In this document: piece by piece, positions 55,642 through 64,000 of the stretch
How positions within the stretch are numbered: the stretch's first letter is position 1
Layout of the letters: the number at the start of each line of letters is the position of its first letter
Origin: Pseudomonadota bacterium
GTDB lineage: Bacteria; Pseudomonadota; Gammaproteobacteria; Burkholderiales; Methylophilaceae
Reading direction: 5' to 3'
DNA length: 64,000 nt
Assembly (NCBI GenBank): GCA_020053735.1
Contig: JAGVMP010000006.1
Span: 1 to 64,000, forward strand
Made by a program: the position numbers and the translations under genes
The notes under the pieces: model-generated
The model's input: the letters and a program-made list of their open reading frames with translations, nothing else
Database searches by the model: none
Told to the model about the DNA's origin: nothing

Positions 55642-57318
55642 ATGAAACCTATTTTAAACCTTATTTTCATTTTATTGACCTGCGTTAGCATGCAAACGTT
55701 GCATGCGGCTGAATCTAGTAAAGGCGCCAGTTTATTTACCGACTCCATAGAAGAGGAAGAATTTTTATCGCCCGATGACGCCTTTAAGCTAGACATTGTG
55801 CAAAAAGACGCCAATAGTTTAAGTGCAAATTTTAAAATTCAACCTGGTTATTATCTTTATAAAGAGCGCATCAAATTTGTATTGGCGCCAGATTCAACAG
55901 CAAAAATTGTCAATATAGAGCTGCCAAAAGGCGACATGAAAGATGACCCGAATTTTGGCAAGCAAGAGGTGTATCACCACGATTTTTCCGCAAATATTAT
56001 TTTAAGCAATGTAACTGACAACGTAAAAATTAAAGCACGCCACCAAGGTTGTAGCGAAAAAGGCCTGTGTTACGCGCCACAAACCAAAGACTTTGATATC
56101 GCCTTTAATGAAGTATCGCCAGCGGGCAATATTGGAGCGGCTTCTGGCGATGCTGTTATGGGCTCGAGCGAAAATAACGATGACAAAGTCACTACTGCAC
56201 TTAAAAGCGGCAATTTGTGGCTGATCATCGCAGGCTTTTTTGTGGCGGGCTTGCTACTGTCGTTTACACCTTGCGTGTTACCAATGATCCCAATTTTATC
56301 CAGCATTATTGTTGGTAGCCAAGCTAAACAAAGTAAACCTTGCAAGCTGCATGCGTTTGGCTTATCGGTGGCTTATGTATTGGGTATGGCGCTCAGCTAC
56401 ACCTTGGCAGGCGTGGCGGCGGGGCTTTCTGGTAGTTTAATTTCGCAAAGCCTACAAAGCCCGTGGATATTAGCGCTGACAGCATTACTATTTGTAGCAT
56501 TGGCGTTCTCCATGTTTGGCTTTTATGAGCTTAAATTGCCCAGCGCGCTTGAAAATAAAATTTTAGGAGTTAGTCAAAAACTCAAAGGCGGCGAATTTTT
56601 AGGCGTATTTATTATGGGTGTTATTTCTGCGCTCATTGTGAGCCCATGTGTGGCGGCGCCTTTGGCGGGTGCGCTGATTTACATCGGTCAAACGCATAAT
56701 GTGTTGCTGGGTGGTGTTGGGTTATTTGCGCTCGCTATCGGCATGGGCGTTCCATTGTTGCTGATTGGCGCCTCGGCTGGTAGCCTGTTACCCAAAGCTG
56801 GTGCTTGGATGACGATAGTGCGCAACCTATTTGGCGTGCTAATGCTGGTAATGGCAGCCTACCTTGTATGGCCAATATTACCGAATGCGATTACCCAGCC
56901 TGCCAATAAAGTACTGGACAAAGTACTTGGCCTAGAAGCCACATCGCACCTGCCTTTTCAGCGGGTCAAAAGCGTGACGGAACTAGACGCGGCAATTAAA
57001 AATGGCAAGGGCAAAACCGTGATGCTCGATTTTTATGCGGATTGGTGCACCTCGTGCAAAGAAATGGAAAAATTCACTTTTAGCGATGCGCAAGTACAAG
57101 CTACGCTTAAAGATGTAGTGTTATTGCAGGCTGATGTCACCGAAAACAATGCGGATGACCAAGCACTACTCAAACGTTTTAATTTATTTGGCCCACCTGG
57201 CATCATCTTTTTTGATGCGGCAGGCAATGAAATTAAAAGCCGTGTTATCGGCTACAAAAGTGCAGAAGACTTTACAAAAATATTGAACCAAGTTTTCAAC
57301 CAACAGGTAACGCAATAA
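55642..57318 (+). CDS. dsbD: Thiol:disulfide interchange protein DsbD
   Basis: Carries reducing power from cytoplasmic thioredoxin to the periplasm. Signal peptide (cut near HAA, residue 22), N-terminal DsbD-alpha immunoglobulin-like domain with C139-type cysteines (GCSEKGLCYAP), eight-helix membrane domain with FTPCVLPMIPIL and SPCVAAPLAGAL cysteines, and a C-terminal thioredoxin-like domain with DWCTSCKEME. 558 aa. Its last base overlaps the start of the thioredoxin-family gene next to it, so the two are coupled. Confidence 0.95.
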   Translation: MKPILNLIFILLTCVSMQTLHAAESSKGASLFTDSIEEEEFLSPDDAFKLDIVQKDANSLSANFKIQPGYYLYKERIKFVLAPDSTAKIVNIELPKGDMKDDPNFGKQEVYHHDFSANIILSNVTDNVKIKARHQGCSEKGLCYAPQTKDFDIAFNEVSPAGNIGAASGDAVMGSSENNDDKVTTALKSGNLWLIIAGFFVAGLLLSFTPCVLPMIPILSSIIVGSQAKQSKPCKLHAFGLSVAYVLGMALSYTLAGVAAGLSGSLISQSLQSPWILALTALLFVALAFSMFGFYELKLPSALENKILGVSQKLKGGEFLGVFIMGVISALIVSPCVAAPLAGALIYIGQTHNVLLGGVGLFALAIGMGVPLLLIGASAGSLLPKAGAWMTIVRNLFGVLMLVMAAYLVWPILPNAITQPANKVLDKVLGLEATSHLPFQRVKSVTELDAAIKNGKGKTVMLDFYADWCTSCKEMEKFTFSDAQVQATLKDVVLLQADVTENNADDQALLKRFNLFGPPGIIFFDAAGNEIKSRVIGYKSAEDFTKILNQVFNQQVTQ

Positions 57319-57869
57319 TGGCGAATAAAATGACATCTAACAAAATCAATGCCATCCTCATTTCACTAATACTACTTGCCTCGATTGGCTTTGGTTTTCA
57401 ATATTTTTTTAACAGCGGGTATAGTGGGCATGGCAACAGTAAATCTACCCAACCATTATTTGCCGCGACATTTCCTGACGAAAACGGCAAACCACAAAGC
57501 CTGCAGCAATATGCAGGTAAAACAGTGGTGCTCAATTTTTGGGCGACTTGGTGCGAGCCGTGCCGCGAAGAAATGCCAGAACTTTCGGCGCTACACGATG
57601 CCAACAAAGATAAAAATGTCGTGGTGCTGGGCATAGCCGTAGACGACGTGGCAGCAATTAGTGAGTTTGTGAAAGACACTAAAGTAAGCTACCCACTATT
57701 TGCAGCCGAGATGCAAGGCATGGAAATCGCCAGCAATCTTGGAAACGATAAAAGCGTACTACCATTTACCGTCATTATTAATGCCGACGGCAGCGTGGTC
57801 AAAACTTACTTTGGCCGTATCAGTAAAGCCTTGTTAGAAAAAACACTGGTTACCCTCATAGCAAAATAA
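57318..57869 (+). CDS. TlpA-family membrane-anchored thioredoxin
   Basis: A 183-aa protein with one N-terminal membrane helix (about 10-30) and a periplasmic thioredoxin-like domain with active site CEPC in NFWATWCEPCREEMPE. It is likely reduced by DsbD, which is encoded immediately upstream with an overlapping stop/start, and may act in cytochrome c or periplasmic thiol maintenance. Confidence 0.92.
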   Translation: MANKMTSNKINAILISLILLASIGFGFQYFFNSGYSGHGNSKSTQPLFAATFPDENGKPQSLQQYAGKTVVLNFWATWCEPCREEMPELSALHDANKDKNVVVLGIAVDDVAAISEFVKDTKVSYPLFAAEMQGMEIASNLGNDKSVLPFTVIINADGSVVKTYFGRISKALLEKTLVTLIAK

Positions 57870-57932
57870 ATCAAAAACATTGACCGCAAAATAGTTTAGC
57901 TTTGTATTCAAATACTTAAGCCTTGTTACCTC

Positions 57933-58009
57933 TACAACTTCGCCCAATTTCAGTGAATTTGCTGGACAAAAACGCACAACTTCGGCAAACTCGCGTTTAT
58001 GAAGTTGTA
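57933..58009 (+). promoter_or_regulatory. Possible alternative-hairpin leader before aroQ
   Basis: The 3' segment GAAGTTGT (58001-58008) can pair perfectly with either of two upstream copies of ACAACTTC (57934-57941 and 57976-57983). The two pairings exclude each other. This lies 40 nt before the aroQ start. It may be a regulatory leader or a chance repeat; no T-tract follows either stem. Confidence 0.35.
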
Positions 58010-58047
58010 CAAAAAACATATAAAAAGGCAAGTTAAAGGGGTTTGTG

Positions 58048-58509
58048 ATGGTCACTAAGTCGGTATTAGTGGTGCATGGCCCCAACTTAAATTTGCTGGG
58101 CATGCGCGAACCTGCGCATTACGGTAATGCTACGTTGGCAGATATTAACAACAGCTTGCTTGCCCAAGCCAAACAAGCGGGTATTACGCTTGAGGCATAT
58201 CAAAGCAATGCTGAAGCGGAAATCGTCGCTAAAATTCAATCTTTAGCCAGTCCTTCATCAGCAAACCATAAAGTCGATTTTATTATCATCAACCCAGCTG
58301 CTTTTACGCATACTTCAGTTTCTATTCGCGATGCTATTTCTGCCGTGAACATTCCATTTATCGAAGTGCATTTATCTAACGTATATGCACGCGAAAGCTT
58401 TAGGCATCATTCTTATTTTAGTGATATTGCAGTAGGTGTTATCAGCGGCTTGGGGGCCGAAGGTTACAACGCGGCACTACAATTTGCAATTCACAAACTT
58501 AACCAATAA
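58048..58509 (+). CDS. aroQ: 3-dehydroquinate dehydratase, type II
   Basis: Third step of the shikimate pathway. Motifs are [15 protein letters not shown] with the catalytic tyrosine in [20 protein letters not shown] and [20 protein letters not shown]. The ATG at 58048 follows AAAGGGG; the preceding in-frame GTG is disregarded. 153 aa. Classic neighbour of accB-accC in betaproteobacteria. Confidence 0.96.
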   Translation: MVTKSVLVVHGPNLNLLGMREPAHYGNATLADINNSLLAQAKQAGITLEAYQSNAEAEIVAKIQSLASPSSANHKVDFIIINPAAFTHTSVSIRDAISAVNIPFIEVHLSNVYARESFRHHSYFSDIAVGVISGLGAEGYNAALQFAIHKLNQ

Positions 58510-58537
58510 TTAAGCAAACAAATATATAGAGGTTATT

Positions 58538-58996
58538 ATGGACTTACGTAAACTTAAAAAACTCATTGATTTGGTCGAAGAGTCTGGCATTTCTGAACTG
58601 GAACTGACAGAAGGCGAAGAAAAAGTGCGCATTAGCCGCGCCCTAATGCCAAGTTCTGCACCTGTTACACATTATATGGCTGCACCACAAACTACGCCGA
58701 TGCCAGCAAGCCATGCCACGCCAGTACCAGTTGCTACCGCACCAGTGGTGGCCGAAGTGGAAGGCCATGTCGTGAAATCGCCAATGGTAGGCACCTTCTA
58801 TCGCTCATCATCACCCGATGCAAAAGCCTTTGTGGATGTAGGCAGCAAAGTAGCAGTTGGCGAAACTTTATGTATTATCGAAGCCATGAAGCTGCTTAAC
58901 GAAATTGAATGTGACTTTGCGGGCGAAATTAAAAAAATCCTTGTTGAAAATGGCCAACCGGTTGAATACGGCGAACCGCTGTTTATAATTAATTAA
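58538..58996 (+). CDS. accB: Acetyl-CoA carboxylase biotin carboxyl carrier protein
   Basis: Carries biotin in fatty-acid synthesis. Biotinyl lysine is in [10 protein letters not shown], within the [15 protein letters not shown] domain. The Ala/Pro/Thr-rich linker is at about 45-75. 152 aa. AGAGGT precedes the ATG. Operon aroQ-accB-accC-prmA. Confidence 0.97.
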   Translation: MDLRKLKKLIDLVEESGISELELTEGEEKVRISRALMPSSAPVTHYMAAPQTTPMPASHATPVPVATAPVVAEVEGHVVKSPMVGTFYRSSSPDAKAFVDVGSKVAVGETLCIIEAMKLLNEIECDFAGEIKKILVENGQPVEYGEPLFIIN

Positions 58997-59012
58997 GTGT
59001 GATTGGCTAAGC

Positions 59013-60365
59013 ATGTTTGAAAAAATACTCATCGCAAATAGAGGCGAGATCGCGCTTAGGGTTCAACGCGCTTGCCGTGAGCTTGGCATTAAAACCGTTG
59101 CTGTACATTCCGAGGCCGATAAAGAGGCTAAATATGTAAAGCTCGCCGATGAATCTGTTTGCATAGGCCCAGCAGCCTCTAATTTAAGCTATTTAAATAT
59201 TCCCGCAGTTATCAGTGCGGCTGAGGTAACGGACGCACAAGCGATTCACCCAGGCTACGGATTTTTATCTGAAAATGCCGATTTTGCCGAGCGTGTTGAG
59301 CAAAGTGGCTTTGTGTTTATTGGGCCTCGTGCCGAAACCATTCGCCTGATGGGTGATAAAGTATCCGCCAAAGATGCCATGAAAAAAGCCGGTGTACCTT
59401 GTGTGCCTGGCTCTGAAGGCGCGCTACCAGATGACCCTGCGGAAATTATTAAAACCGCAAAACGCGTAGGCTACCCAGTAATTATTAAAGCAGCTGGCGG
59501 CGGCGGCGGGCGCGGCATGCGCGTGGTGCATACCGAAGCTGCGTTAGTTAACGCCGTAGCCATGACCAAGGCGGAGGCGCAAGCGGCATTTGGTAACCCG
59601 ATGGTGTATATGGAGAAGTTTCTAGAAAATCCACGCCATATCGAAATTCAAATATTAGCTGACCAACATGGCAATGCAGTCTACTTAGGAGACCGCGATT
59701 GTTCGATGCAACGTCGCCATCAAAAAATTATTGAAGAGGCCCCATCGCCGTTATTGAGTACAAGAGTACGCGACAAAATTGGGGAGCGTTGTGCAGAGGC
59801 TTGCCGCAAAATTAAATATCGTGGTGCAGGTACATTCGAATTTTTATATGAAAATGGCGAGTTTTACTTTATTGAAATGAACACCCGCCTTCAAGTTGAA
59901 CACACTGTAACAGAAATGATTACTGGGCTAGACTTAGTGCAGCAGCAAATTTTTGTGGCGAATGGTGAAAAGTTAAAATTCCGTCAAAAAGATATAGTGC
60001 TGCGCGGTCACGCTATAGAATGTCGCATTAACGCCGAAGACCCGTATAATTTCGTGCCTTCTCCTGGCAAAATTAGCACTTTCCACATGCCCGGCGGACC
60101 AGGTGTGCGTATTGATACGCATGCTTATTCTGGCTACACCGTGCCGTCTAATTACGATTCGATGATAGGTAAACTCATTACTTATGGGGCTACGCGCGAG
60201 CAAGCGATTGCACGCATGCGCATTGCGCTCTCAGAAATGATGATTGATGGCATTAAAACCAACATTCCACTGCATGCAGATTTAATGGCGGATGCGGCTT
60301 TTCATTTAGGTGGCACCAGTATTCATTATTTAGAGCAGAAGTTAGGCATTGGCCACAACAAGTAA
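59013..60365 (+). CDS. accC: Acetyl-CoA carboxylase biotin carboxylase
   Basis: ATP-dependent carboxylation of biotin. ATP-grasp family motifs: [48 protein letters not shown], and [23 protein letters not shown]. 450 aa. Its TAA overlaps the prmA ATG by one base. Confidence 0.98.
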   Translation: MFEKILIANRGEIALRVQRACRELGIKTVAVHSEADKEAKYVKLADESVCIGPAASNLSYLNIPAVISAAEVTDAQAIHPGYGFLSENADFAERVEQSGFVFIGPRAETIRLMGDKVSAKDAMKKAGVPCVPGSEGALPDDPAEIIKTAKRVGYPVIIKAAGGGGGRGMRVVHTEAALVNAVAMTKAEAQAAFGNPMVYMEKFLENPRHIEIQILADQHGNAVYLGDRDCSMQRRHQKIIEEAPSPLLSTRVRDKIGERCAEACRKIKYRGAGTFEFLYENGEFYFIEMNTRLQVEHTVTEMITGLDLVQQQIFVANGEKLKFRQKDIVLRGHAIECRINAEDPYNFVPSPGKISTFHMPGGPGVRIDTHAYSGYTVPSNYDSMIGKLITYGATREQAIARMRIALSEMMIDGIKTNIPLHADLMADAAFHLGGTSIHYLEQKLGIGHNK

Positions 60366-61267
60366 TGGCTTGGCTGTTACTTAAAATTGAAGCGACTGAG
60401 CAAACTGCCGATGCCATCAGCGATGCCCTGATGGATATTGGTGCGTTGTCAGCCAGCATCGAAGACGCCAATGCTGAAACGCCAGCCGAGCAAGCGATTT
60501 TTGGCGAGCCCAGCAGCCGCGACATTCATTACCCGCCACCCGGAATTTGGCAACACAATATTGTAACGGCCATGTTTGATGAAACTGCTGACGTAGAAGC
60601 CGTTATTAGTACTTTATGTCAAGCAACTGGTATTGCTAGCTTCAAACACAGCACTGAAACTATCGCCGAGCAAGATTGGGTGCGTGCCACACAAGCGCAA
60701 TTCGACCCAATTAAAATTAACGATAAATTATGGATTGTGCCCAGCTGGCATGACGCCCCAAGCCCAGATGCAATTAACATTGTGCTAGACCCTGGCTTGG
60801 CGTTTGGCACGGGCAGCCACCCAACGACTGGCCTGTGTTTAGAATGGCTTACTAAGCAAAAGTTAGCCAATCAATCCATGTTAGATTACGGTTGTGGATC
60901 TGGCATTTTAGCCATTGCCGCAAAAAAATTAGGTGCGATGCGTGTAGTAGGCGTAGATATTGACACGCAGGCTATTATTGCCAGCAATTATAATGCGCAG
61001 CAAAACCAGGTAAGTGTTGATTTTTTTGATGCCGACAGTTTTAGTCATCAAATGTTTGACGTTGTAGTAGCGAATATTTTATCCAGCGCACTGATGGTAC
61101 TGGCACCCGCACTGGCCAAGTATTGCAAAACAGGCGGTAAATTGGCATTATCGGGTATATTACAAGAACAACATGAATTGTTGATTGCACGCTATAGCGA
61201 ATGGTTTAATATGGATGTACCCATACAAAAAGACGCTTGGATATTGCTAACAGGCACCAAACGATGA
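60365..61267 (+). CDS. prmA: Ribosomal protein L11 methyltransferase
   Basis: SAM-dependent trimethylation of L11. SAM motif LDYGCGSGILAIAAKKLGA and VVANILSSALMVLAPAL are typical, as is the upstream LDPGLAFGTGSHPTT. 300 aa. It overlaps both neighbours by a few bases (TAATG with accC, ATGA with the next gene), showing strict translational coupling. Confidence 0.97.
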   Translation: MAWLLLKIEATEQTADAISDALMDIGALSASIEDANAETPAEQAIFGEPSSRDIHYPPPGIWQHNIVTAMFDETADVEAVISTLCQATGIASFKHSTETIAEQDWVRATQAQFDPIKINDKLWIVPSWHDAPSPDAINIVLDPGLAFGTGSHPTTGLCLEWLTKQKLANQSMLDYGCGSGILAIAAKKLGAMRVVGVDIDTQAIIASNYNAQQNQVSVDFFDADSFSHQMFDVVVANILSSALMVLAPALAKYCKTGGKLALSGILQEQHELLIARYSEWFNMDVPIQKDAWILLTGTKR

Positions 61268-62193
61268 ATTACATCACCGCCTGCCCCGCTTGCGAAACCC
61301 AGTTTTTGCTCACCAAAGAACACTTAAAGGCACACCGCGGCAAGGTGCAGTGTGGTAATTGTGAGCATATTTTTAACGCAAAAAATAGACTTACTGAAGT
61401 TTCTGATGATATTCAAAGTACGGCTGAATATAATGCCAGCCTGAGTATCGATACGCAGCAGCTTGATGAAAAACCTATTGATGCTGTATTAAGCAATGTG
61501 CTGGAAAACGTACCTAGCTTACAGGATTTGACCTCATCGCCAACTGAAGCCAGCGAAATGGATGCAAGTCAGCAACAAGCCATTCAAAATGCCTATTTTG
61601 ATGAATCAACTATCCATCCAAACCCCGATATAGTTGAAGCTTATGATGCAGAGCCTTTCCATACGCCAATCACGATTGAAGATTTAAACCCCGATGTAAG
61701 ATTTGGCAAGCCCAAACTAAAAACCAATTATTGGCTGATATTTTTTTGCTTGTTGTTAGCATTGTTGGCAGGCTTACAAAGCCTTTATGCCATGCGCACA
61801 CAAATCACTGCAGAATACCCACAATTTAAACCGCTGCTCATGCAAGCTTGTGCAGCGCTAAAATGCGAAATACCTCTGCCAAAAAATCTTGATTTACTCT
61901 CCATTGATGATTCAGACATGCAAGAGGACGAAGATCATGAACACGTGATTAAATTTACGAGTTTACTCATTAATAATGCAAACTATGTGCAAGCCTACCC
62001 CAACATTGAGCTGACACTAACAACTACCGATGACCAACCTGTATTAAGAAGACTTATTCAGCCTAGAGAGTACCTAAAAGCCAATACCAATGCGGCACTT
62101 GGCATAGGTGCTCGTGAAGAAGTACGAGTCAATCTAGCCATTAATGTAAAAGATTTAGCAGTGGCTGGTTACCGCGTTTTAGTAGTGTACTAA
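61264..62193 (+). CDS. Zinc-ribbon membrane protein (DUF3426)
   Basis: A 309-aa protein with an MJ0042-type zinc ribbon at the N-terminus (CPACETQF and CGNCEHIF), an acidic linker, a membrane helix (about 158-178) and a C-terminal beta-rich DUF3426 domain (VQAYPNIELTLTT, REYLKA, VRVNLAINV). Function unknown; it is coupled to prmA by an ATGA overlap in many betaproteobacteria. The ATG at 61264 was chosen since the ribbon begins right after it. Confidence 0.9.
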   Translation: MNYITACPACETQFLLTKEHLKAHRGKVQCGNCEHIFNAKNRLTEVSDDIQSTAEYNASLSIDTQQLDEKPIDAVLSNVLENVPSLQDLTSSPTEASEMDASQQQAIQNAYFDESTIHPNPDIVEAYDAEPFHTPITIEDLNPDVRFGKPKLKTNYWLIFFCLLLALLAGLQSLYAMRTQITAEYPQFKPLLMQACAALKCEIPLPKNLDLLSIDDSDMQEDEDHEHVIKFTSLLINNANYVQAYPNIELTLTTTDDQPVLRRLIQPREYLKANTNAALGIGAREEVRVNLAINVKDLAVAGYRVLVVY

Positions 62194-62315
62194 GCTTATC
62201 TCATGATTTTCATTAGTCATTATTCATAACAACACATAGGCTTTACTTTCAACGAATCTGTACTATGTGAGTCATAAATTGCGTAGTACCTATTAATTTA
62301 CTCAGGAGAATTATT

Positions 62316-62387
62316 ATGTGGACAACACCAGCTGCTACTGAAATGCGTTTCGGTTTCGAAGTAACAATGTATGTTATGAATAAATAA
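62316..62387 (+). CDS. pqqA: PQQ precursor peptide PqqA
   Basis: A 23-aa peptide beginning MWTTPAATEMRFGFEV. The glutamate and tyrosine that are joined to build pyrroloquinoline quinone are present at the fixed spacing (E15 and Y19, E-x3-Y). AGGAG lies 7 nt before the ATG and a strong terminator follows. No pqqB-E genes are in the window, so this is a separate copy. PQQ is the cofactor of methanol and other periplasmic alcohol dehydrogenases, which supports a methylotrophic host. Easily missed because of its size. Confidence 0.95.
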   Translation: MWTTPAATEMRFGFEVTMYVMNK

Positions 62388-62412
62388 GTTGAACAATTAC
62401 TTGTTCTAAGTT

Positions 62413-62437
62413 AAAAAGGCGCCTTGTGCGCCTTTTT
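62413..62437. terminator. Intrinsic terminator between pqqA and oxyR
   Basis: Perfect 10-bp arms AAAAAGGCGC / GCGCCTTTTT around CTTGT. GC-rich at the loop and U-rich at the 3' side on both strands, so it should end pqqA (plus) and oxyR (minus) transcripts alike. Confidence 0.92.
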
Positions 62438-62487
62438 AATTTGGCGCGCCAAGTGTAGGCTACGCCTTTTATTTTTCTAGAGTTTAT

Positions 62488-63393
62488 TTAATGACTCACC
62501 ACTTTCATATAATCTGAATTAATTGCTTTAATTGCTTCGGCAATTTTATCTACCGCCTCTAGCCTAACAAAGCTTTTACGCCAGGCAATAGCAATACGCC
62601 TAGTTGGCGCGGGGCTAACGAATGGAATCACTTTGATGAGCGGGTTATTGTAGCGCGCTGCGGTGGCCGAGCACGGCAACACAGTGATGCCTAAATTAGA
62701 TGCCACCATGTTGCGTATGGTCTCTAGTGAGTTACCCTGCAAAATCTCGCCCTTACGCGATAATTCTGGGCACGCTTGTGTGACTTGGTTACTAAAGCAG
62801 TGGCCACTATTTAGCAGCAGCACTTTTTCGTCAGATAACTCTTCAGGTTTAATATGTTTACGTGCCGCCCAATGGTGGTTGCTAGGGACCACCACGTCAA
62901 ACTCTTCGTCATACATCGCGCGATATTGCAAGCCAGCCACATCGAACGGCAATGCGACAATGGCGACATCTAACACGCCGTTTTTAAGCTGACTCTCTAA
63001 ATTGGCGGTCAAGTTTTCTTCAACCTCTAGCGGCATATCGGGTGCGGTTTTACGTAGTATTGGGATAATTTCTGGCAACAAGTAAGGTCCGATTGAATGG
63101 ATCAAACCTAACTTTAATGGGCCTTTTAATTGATTTTTGCCCAACTCTGCTAATTGTTTGATGCGGGCGGTTTCTTCTAAAACGCGTGATGCTTGCTCTA
63201 CAATTTGCGCACCGATTTCTGTCATGGAGACATCAGTCCTACTACGTTCAAAGATGATGACTTTTAACTCTTCTTCTAACTTTTTAATGGCTAAACTCAA
63301 GGCTGGCTGAGTCACAAAGCACTTTTCAGCTGCCCGCCTAAAGTTGCGTTCTTGCGCCACTGCTACGATAAATTTTAATTCGGTTAGGCTCAT
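62488..63393 (-). CDS. oxyR: LysR-type peroxide regulator OxyR
   Basis: Transcription factor that activates antioxidant genes when its cysteines form a disulfide. The HTH is in residues about 15-40 (FRRAAEKCFVTQPALSLAIKKLEEEL). The peroxide-sensing pair is C199 and C208 in SGHCFSNQVTQAC, the exact E. coli numbering when the ATG at 63393 is used (a TTG one codon earlier is disregarded). 301 aa. Divergent from a catalase gene, its expected target. Confidence 0.93.
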   Translation of the reverse strand: MSLTELKFIVAVAQERNFRRAAEKCFVTQPALSLAIKKLEEELKVIIFERSRTDVSMTEIGAQIVEQASRVLEETARIKQLAELGKNQLKGPLKLGLIHSIGPYLLPEIIPILRKTAPDMPLEVEENLTANLESQLKNGVLDVAIVALPFDVAGLQYRAMYDEEFDVVVPSNHHWAARKHIKPEELSDEKVLLLNSGHCFSNQVTQACPELSRKGEILQGNSLETIRNMVASNLGITVLPCSATAARYNNPLIKVIPFVSPAPTRRIAIAWRKSFVRLEAVDKIAEAIKAINSDYMKVVSH

Positions 63394-63428
63394 CAATTAC
63401 TCTAATTCATCATTATTTTTTATCATAC

Positions 63429-63451
63429 TTTGATTAATAAAATTAATCAAA
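63429..63451. promoter_or_regulatory. Perfect inverted repeat in the oxyR-katA spacer
   Basis: TTTGATTAAT / ATTAATCAAA around AAA. It lies 35 bp from the oxyR start. ATC/GAT triplets recur at 10-14-bp steps nearby, resembling LysR-type and OxyR contact spacing. Candidate OxyR autoregulation or catalase activation site. Confidence 0.5.
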
Positions 63452-63487
63452 TATATCAAAACATACAATTATGCAAATCGAAGGTGT

Positions 63488-63511
63488 ATGCATAAAATAG
63501 CCTTTATGCAT
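63488..63511. promoter_or_regulatory. Second inverted repeat upstream of katA
   Basis: ATGCATAAA / TTTATGCAT with a 6-nt spacer, perfect 9-bp arms. About 45 bp before the small upstream frame and 147 bp before katA. Possible second operator in the divergent region. Confidence 0.4.
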
Positions 63512-63555
63512 CGCAAAAAATTACTTTTTGAGTGATGCCTGATTAGGAGAGTGGC

Positions 63556-63630
63556 ATGACAAAAACCATACTAGGTAAAACGAACCAAATACTGATTGAA
63601 CTGCTAGCAGATTTCGCTGCTAGTAATTAG
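63556..63630 (+). CDS. Candidate 24-aa small protein or leader peptide upstream of katA
   Basis: ATG to TAG encodes MTKTILGKTNQILIELLADF plus four residues. AGGAGAG precedes the ATG at a usable distance. It ends 27 nt before the catalase start. Its last codons form a hairpin (CTAGCAG / CTGCTAG, 63613-63619 no further than 63630). It may be a real small protein, a leader peptide or chance. Confidence 0.4.
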   Translation: MTKTILGKTNQILIELLADFAASN

Positions 63631-63657
63631 GCACTAAATTTTGAGGAGAAGCTTACG

Positions 63658-64000
63658 ATGAAAAAAAGATTAACTACCGCCGCTGGTGCACCAGTGCCCG
63701 ACAACCAAAACACCATGACCGCTGGCCCACGTGGGCCAGTATTGTTGCAGGACATTTGGCATCTTGAAAAACTTGCACATTTCGATCGTGAAGTCATACC
63801 AGAACGCCGCATGCACGCTAAAGGTTCAGCTGCATATGGCACATTTACTGTGACACACGATATTACAAAATATACACGCGCTAAAATATTCTCAGCGATT
63901 GGTAAAAAAACTGAGCTAATAACACGGTTTTCTACAGTTGCTGGCGAACGTGGTGCAGCAGATGCCGAGCGAGATATTCGTGGTTTTGCCATGAAGTTTT
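63658..64000 (+). CDS. katA: Catalase (haem, KatA type), 3'-truncated by window edge
   Basis: First 114 residues of a monofunctional haem catalase that breaks down hydrogen peroxide. The catalytic histidine is H53 in [13 protein letters not shown], and the haem-pocket stretch [25 protein letters not shown] follows. GAGGAG lies 9 nt before the ATG. Divergent from oxyR with a palindrome-rich spacer, indicating peroxide induction. The rest lies beyond position 64000. Confidence 0.93.
   Translation, partial: MKKRLTTAAGAPVPDNQNTMTAGPRGPVLLQDIWHLEKLAHFDREVIPERRMHAKGSAAYGTFTVTHDITKYTRAKIFSAIGKKTELITRFSTVAGERGAADAERDIRGFAMKF

Noticed and set aside
62194..62315. Full sigma-70 promoter for pqqA
   Set aside because: Only weak matches (for example TTTACT with TATGTG) were seen; a 6-bp GTACTA/TAGTAC repeat is present but too short to name.

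Overview
The window looks like chromosomal DNA of a Gram-negative betaproteobacterium, most likely a methylotroph of the Methylophilaceae (Methylotenera/Methylophilus-like). This is an inference from moderate-to-low GC, a stand-alone pqqA gene for the PQQ precursor peptide, an rplM-rpsI-argC-bactofilin-erpA order, and an argH / LytS-AlgR / hemC-hemD order shared with other beta- and gammaproteobacteria. No CRISPR array, prophage, intact insertion sequence or tRNA gene was seen. Most genes are housekeeping and densely packed.

Layout. 1-300: leader and tandem promoters of an rRNA operon that runs off the left edge (minus strand). 0.5-7.2 kb: lytic transglycosylase, tyrS, M23 murein peptidase plus anmK (cell-wall turnover and recycling), citrate synthase, small GIY-YIG-like protein, then a hairpin-rich gap. 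7.6-20.6 kb, minus strand: SGNH esterase, a leftover czcA tail, eptA (lipid A modification), and a heavy-metal block transcribed czcI-czcC-czcB-czcA-czcD-mgtC-like-P1B ATPase. 20.6-24 kb, minus: rplM-rpsI, then argC, a coiled-coil membrane protein, bactofilin and erpA. 24.2 kb: a FimV-like gene behind a consensus-matching sigma-54 promoter. 26-31 kb: ubiC-ubiA, an orphan leucine-rich-repeat gene, recG. 31-34 kb: gmk-rpoZ-spoT.

34.2-39.6 kb, minus: a five-gene cassette of circularly permuted ATP-grasp, alpha-E protein, transglutaminase-like protein, a divergent HPPD-like VOC dioxygenase and the proteasome-like peptidase Anbu. It lies between yicC and gmk. Four of these families are known to travel together. 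The dioxygenase-like gene, packed 7 nt behind the transglutaminase gene, is the least expected member and the best candidate here for an undescribed extension of a known system.

40.8-49.5 kb: Ser/Thr kinase plus PP2C phosphatase, rph-rdgB, PAS-GGDEF cyclase, hemW, a second FimV-like gene, argH. 49.6-55.5 kb: LytS/LytTR two-component pair, small-conductance-channel-like protein, hemC, hemD, a ferredoxin-type flavin reductase, fxsA. 55.6-62.2 kb: dsbD, tlpA-like, aroQ, accB-accC-prmA and a zinc-ribbon membrane protein. 62.3-64 kb: pqqA with its own terminator, then oxyR divergent from a catalase gene cut by the right edge.

Recurring non-coding structure includes two palindromic elements of about 100 bp with a shared core but different arms, each placed at the stop codon of a minus-strand gene (ubiC, spoT). 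There is also a different palindromic repeat between hemC and hemD. Where the first in-frame start was TTG without a ribosome-binding site, a downstream ATG or GTG was preferred.
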